NCBI GenBank assembly: GCA_040510195.1
Contig: JBEVJK010000095.1
Coordinates: 1 to 42,743, forward strand
Direction of reading: 5' to 3'
Source: JBEVJK01 sp040510195
GTDB taxonomy: Bacteria > Pseudomonadota > Alphaproteobacteria > Rhizobiales > Rhizobiaceae
Length of the DNA: 42,743 bases
Shown here: positions 40,278 through 42,743 of the stretch, piece after piece
How positions within the stretch are numbered: position 1 is the first letter of the stretch
Layout of the letters: every line of letters starts with the position of its first letter
Notes under the pieces: model-generated
What the model was told of the DNA's origin: nothing
The model's input: only the letters and a program-made list of their open reading frames with translations
The model's database searches: none
Program-made: the position numbers and the translations under genes

Positions 40278-42427
40278 TAGCCGGCCGGCGAAACCAGGAT
40301 CAGCCGGTCGTAGCCTTCGGCGGCGAGCGCGGCGGCGGTCTCCTCGATGGCAAGGTCGCGCGGCTCCAGCACGCTGACCAGCACCTCCGTGCCCTCGCCT
40401 GTAAGGCGGCGGATGCTCTCCGCATCGGCCGCCCCGCACTCGACGACGACCAGGTCGTAGGCGGTGGTCAGCGAGCGCATGATGATCGGCAGCCGGTCGG
40501 CAGCCCGCATCGCCCGCTCCGGGTCGGCAGTTCCGAGCGGAATCACATGCGCGTCCGAGAAATGGTCGGCATGGATCACGTCGGAAAACTGGGCCTCCGA
40601 AGCGAGCAGATTGGTGATGCCGCGGTAGTTGCCGCTTTCCAGCATCGGCCGCGAGGCCGCGCCGTTGGAGGTGAGGTCGACGAGCACCACGCGCAGGCCG
40701 GAATCCGCGACCTCGCGGGTGACGAGGATGGCCGCCGCCGCAGCGTTGTCCCCTTCCGGGGAGACGAAGATGGCGCGCGAAGCGCCGCCGGCGATCAGCC
40801 GCTCGGCCGCCGTCTCGATGCTGACCTCGCCGAGCTTGGACGCCTTGCGGAAAGCGGGCCGCGCTGACGCTGCTGGAGCGGCCGCCATGGCGGGCGCCGG
40901 CGGCAGCGGCGGCGGAGGCGGAGGCGGTGCCGTCGCCAGGTCGGCGGGGATCGGCACCCTCGCCTCGACGGCCCGCGCCGGCGGGCGCATGTCGACGTCG
41001 GCGACGGGCTCCGCCCTGGTCCCTGCCGCTGGCCGCATGGCGCGGCCGCTGAAGAGCTCGGACAAAAGGGTGACGATCGACATCACGAGCAGCGAAGCGA
41101 CGAAAGCGGCGATGGCGATCGGCACAACCTTTGGGAAATAGGGCTCGGAGGGTGGTGTCGCGCGCTCGAAGATGCGCGCGTCGACAGGCGAATAATTGCG
41201 CTCATTGCGCGAAGAGGCCTCGCGGTAGCGGGTCATGTAGGATTCCAGCAGCTCGCGCTGGGCCGCCGCCTCCCGCTCGAGTGCCCTGAGTTCGACCTCC
41301 TGCTCGCCGGCGCGGGCCGACTCGGCCTTCAGCCGGTTGAGGTCGGAGACCAGCTGGTCCTCGCGCATCCGCGCCCTCTTCGCCTCGGTTTCGAGGCCGG
41401 CCAGCACCTTCTGCGCCTCGTTGCGGATCTGGGCGTCTAGGTCGGCAAGCTGCGAGTTGAGCGCACGGATGCGCGGATGGCCGCTGAGCAGCGACGTCGA
41501 CAGGTCGGCGATCTGCGCTTTGAGTTGAACCTGCGTTTCCCTGAGGCGCTGGATGAGGCCCGACGACATCACCTCGGGCATGCTGTCGAGCGACGCGCCG
41601 CTCTTCAGCGCCGCGCGCACCCCTTCCGCGGTGGCCTCGGCGGCGGACCGGTTGGCGCGCACCCGCGACAGCTCTGTCGACAGCTCGGAGAGCTGCTGGG
41701 TGGCGAGCACCGAATTGTTCTGGCCGACGAGCAGGTCGGAATGCGAGCGGAAGGCGGCGACCTTCGACTCCGCCTCCTTCACCCGACGCCCGAGGTCGGC
41801 GATCTCCGGCTCCAGCCACTGGGTGGCGTCGGCGTTGGACTGCGACTTCGCCGCCTGCTGCACGGCAAGGTAGGTCTCGGCGATGGCATTCGGGACCTCC
41901 GCCGCGAGCTTCGGACTCTCGGACGAGAATTCGACCACGATCACCCGCGACCGCTCGACGCGGTAGACCGTGAGCTTGTCCCTGAGCGCTCGCAGCACCC
42001 GCTCTTCGGCAGGCATTTCGCCGGGATTGCCCCGCAGGCCCGTCGCGACGAGCAGGCGGCCGACGAGCGACATGTCCGCCGCATCGTCGAATTCCGGATA
42101 GCTGGCGAGGTCGAGTTTCTCGGCGACGCGCTTCAGGATGTCGGTCGAGCCGATAACCTCCACCTGGCTGGTGACCCCCTCCTCGTCGAGGACCGGGTTG
42201 TTGTTGTCGGCATTCGCTTCCGTCCGCGTGAACACGGACTCGCGAGCTTCGATCAGCAGCCGGGTCTCGGCCCGATAGAGAGGGGTGGACAGCAGCGCGA
42301 AGGCGAGCGCCAACCCCGTCACGCCCAGCGACACCAGGAGAATCCGCAGCCAATGCCGCGCCAGGCTGGCGAACAGCCGGCCGAGGTCGATATCGACATC
42401 CTGTGCGGCGGTATGGGCCCCTGCCAT
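40235..42427 (-). CDS. ExoP/Wzc-like polysaccharide co-polymerase with degenerate kinase domain
   Basis: The 730-residue inner-membrane protein has a Wzz domain with TM1 near residues 26-48 and TM2 near 430-455. Periplasmic coiled coils lie between them (AQKVLAGLETEAKRARMRED and others). A Pro/Ala-rich linker (PPPPPPLPPAPAMAAAP) leads to a BY-kinase/ParA-like domain from about residue 540. That domain has lost a recognisable Walker A: the loop reads VSPEGDNAAAAAILV where active kinases have GxxxGKST. The A' strand reads VVLVDLT rather than DxDxR, and no Tyr cluster is seen at the C-terminus. It should still set chain length with a Wzx/Wzy polymerase, but probably without autophosphorylation. 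It is divergent from the export lipoprotein. Confidence 0.87.
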   Translation of the reverse strand: MAGAHTAAQDVDIDLGRLFASLARHWLRILLVSLGVTGLALAFALLSTPLYRAETRLLIEARESVFTRTEANADNNNPVLDEEGVTSQVEVIGSTDILKRVAEKLDLASYPEFDDAADMSLVGRLLVATGLRGNPGEMPAEERVLRALRDKLTVYRVERSRVIVVEFSSESPKLAAEVPNAIAETYLAVQQAAKSQSNADATQWLEPEIADLGRRVKEAESKVAAFRSHSDLLVGQNNSVLATQQLSELSTELSRVRANRSAAEATAEGVRAALKSGASLDSMPEVMSSGLIQRLRETQVQLKAQIADLSTSLLSGHPRIRALNSQLADLDAQIRNEAQKVLAGLETEAKRARMREDQLVSDLNRLKAESARAGEQEVELRALEREAAAQRELLESYMTRYREASSRNERNYSPVDARIFERATPPSEPYFPKVVPIAIAAFVASLLVMSIVTLLSELFSGRAMRPAAGTRAEPVADVDMRPPARAVEARVPIPADLATAPPPPPPPLPPAPAMAAAPAASARPAFRKASKLGEVSIETAAERLIAGGASRAIFVSPEGDNAAAAAILVTREVADSGLRVVLVDLTSNGAASRPMLESGNYRGITNLLASEAQFSDVIHADHFSDAHVIPLGTADPERAMRAADRLPIIMRSLTTAYDLVVVECGAADAESIRRLTGEGTEVLVSVLEPRDLAIEETAAALAAEGYDRLILVSPAGYQPPVAPVPDRSAA

Positions 42428-42633
42428 GCGAATGCTCCGGTCGCGCGAATGACGGAAGCGTAAACGCCTATGGTAACTCAGGAGTTAAGATGGGCAAGGG
42501 CCATCGCTACCCTAGCGTGCGTATTCGGCCGCCTAGAACGGCGCTTTACCGCCCATTAACCCTAACGGATGGATAACCGTCCCATTCGCCCGAACTGCGG
42601 AATCGAGCCGCAGCTTAGGAGGTACCGTCGGTC
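42428..42633. promoter_or_regulatory. Divergent promoter of the exopolysaccharide genes
   Basis: The 206-base gap has AT-richer patches (GGTAACTCAGGAGTTAAG, CCCATTAACCCTAACGGATG). A strong ribosome site TAGGAGGT lies near 42616-42623, before the lipoprotein ATG. ATTAACC is CtrA-half-site-like, but no full paired site is present. Confidence 0.4.
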
Positions 42634-42743
42634 ATGACTTGGTTTCGCAATGTCGTCCTGGGGCTCGTCGCCCTTGCGCTTTTCGCCGGCTGCTCCAGCT
42701 ACCGGCCGGCGCCGGCGGCGTTCCACGCCGCGCTCGACCAGCC
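42634..42743 (+). CDS. Lipoprotein start, probable polysaccharide export (Wza-like) protein
   Basis: Only the first 36 codons are in the window. They encode a lipoprotein signal peptide (MTWFRNVVLGLVALALFAGC) with lipobox LFAGC, followed by SSYRPAPAAFHAALDQ. The position, divergent from an ExoP/Wzc-like gene, and the SSYRP start fit an outer-membrane polysaccharide export protein of the Wza/GumB/ExoF type. The diagnostic Poly_export domain lies beyond the right edge, so this is partly inference. AGGAGG precedes the ATG. Confidence 0.7.
   Translation, partial: MTWFRNVVLGLVALALFAGCSSYRPAPAAFHAALDQ

Overview
The window is GC-rich DNA with densely packed genes. It looks like a chromosomal segment of an alphaproteobacterium of the Hyphomicrobiales (Rhizobiales; Phyllobacteriaceae/Mesorhizobium-like). 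This placement is inferred from the gene families, not from a ribosomal marker. The families include DUF2842 beside COX15/CtaA, DUF1289, DUF2336, a TIGR02281-type aspartic protease, a PleC/DivJ-like histidine kinase and a short-form ArgC. I see no rRNA, tRNA, CRISPR array or intact insertion sequence. The left edge cuts gcvP. The right edge cuts a lipoprotein that probably begins a polysaccharide export gene.

Region 1 (1-7.1 kb) is mostly housekeeping: the gcvP end, parE, an EamA transporter, a DUF2336 protein, a MaoC hydratase coupled to a CoA-ester lyase, and a DUF971 protein. Region 2 (7.3-13.1 kb) carries moaA, then a tightly overlapping run of EamA transporter, Bcr/CflA-type MFS pump, mobA and mobB (molybdenum cofactor synthesis and guanylylation), then a beta-hydroxyacid dehydrogenase and an Lrp/AsnC regulator. 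Region 3 (13.3-14.8 kb) is one unrecognised 473-residue protein whose base composition is visibly poorer in GC than its neighbours.

Region 4 (14.8-24.98 kb) holds a UDG-family protein, a GST and a thermonuclease-like protein on the minus strand, a membrane histidine kinase, cobT followed by a possible 30-residue membrane microprotein, DUF1289, an aspartic protease, a TauE/SafE exporter, dusA, and a SLAC1/TehA + DUF302 + carboxymuconolactone-decarboxylase-like trio. Region 5 (25.2-31.6 kb) is the most accessory-looking. It has an AraC regulator, a periplasmic sugar-type binding protein and a MalK-like ATPase with no permease between them, and a small lipoprotein with a terminator hairpin. A secreted protein built of Gly-Asn-Pro, Gly-His and Gly-Asp-Lys repeats follows, divergent from a LapG-like (BTLCP) cysteine protease.

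Region 6 (31.6-37.9 kb) has an MFS protein with a soluble C-terminal domain, a glycerophosphodiester phosphodiesterase gene apparently broken by a one-base frameshift, agmatinase overlapping argC, heme A synthase (ctaA) and a DUF2842 protein. Region 7 (37.9 kb-end) looks like a surface polysaccharide locus: a polysaccharide deacetylase-like protein, a CelD-like GNAT protein, an ExoP/Wzc-like chain-length protein whose kinase-like domain lacks a recognisable Walker A lysine, and the start of a Wza-like export lipoprotein.

The best candidates for something undescribed are the divergent repeat-protein/BTLCP-protease pair, the low-GC orphan protein, the degenerate kinase domain of the ExoP-like protein, and the cobT-adjacent microprotein.
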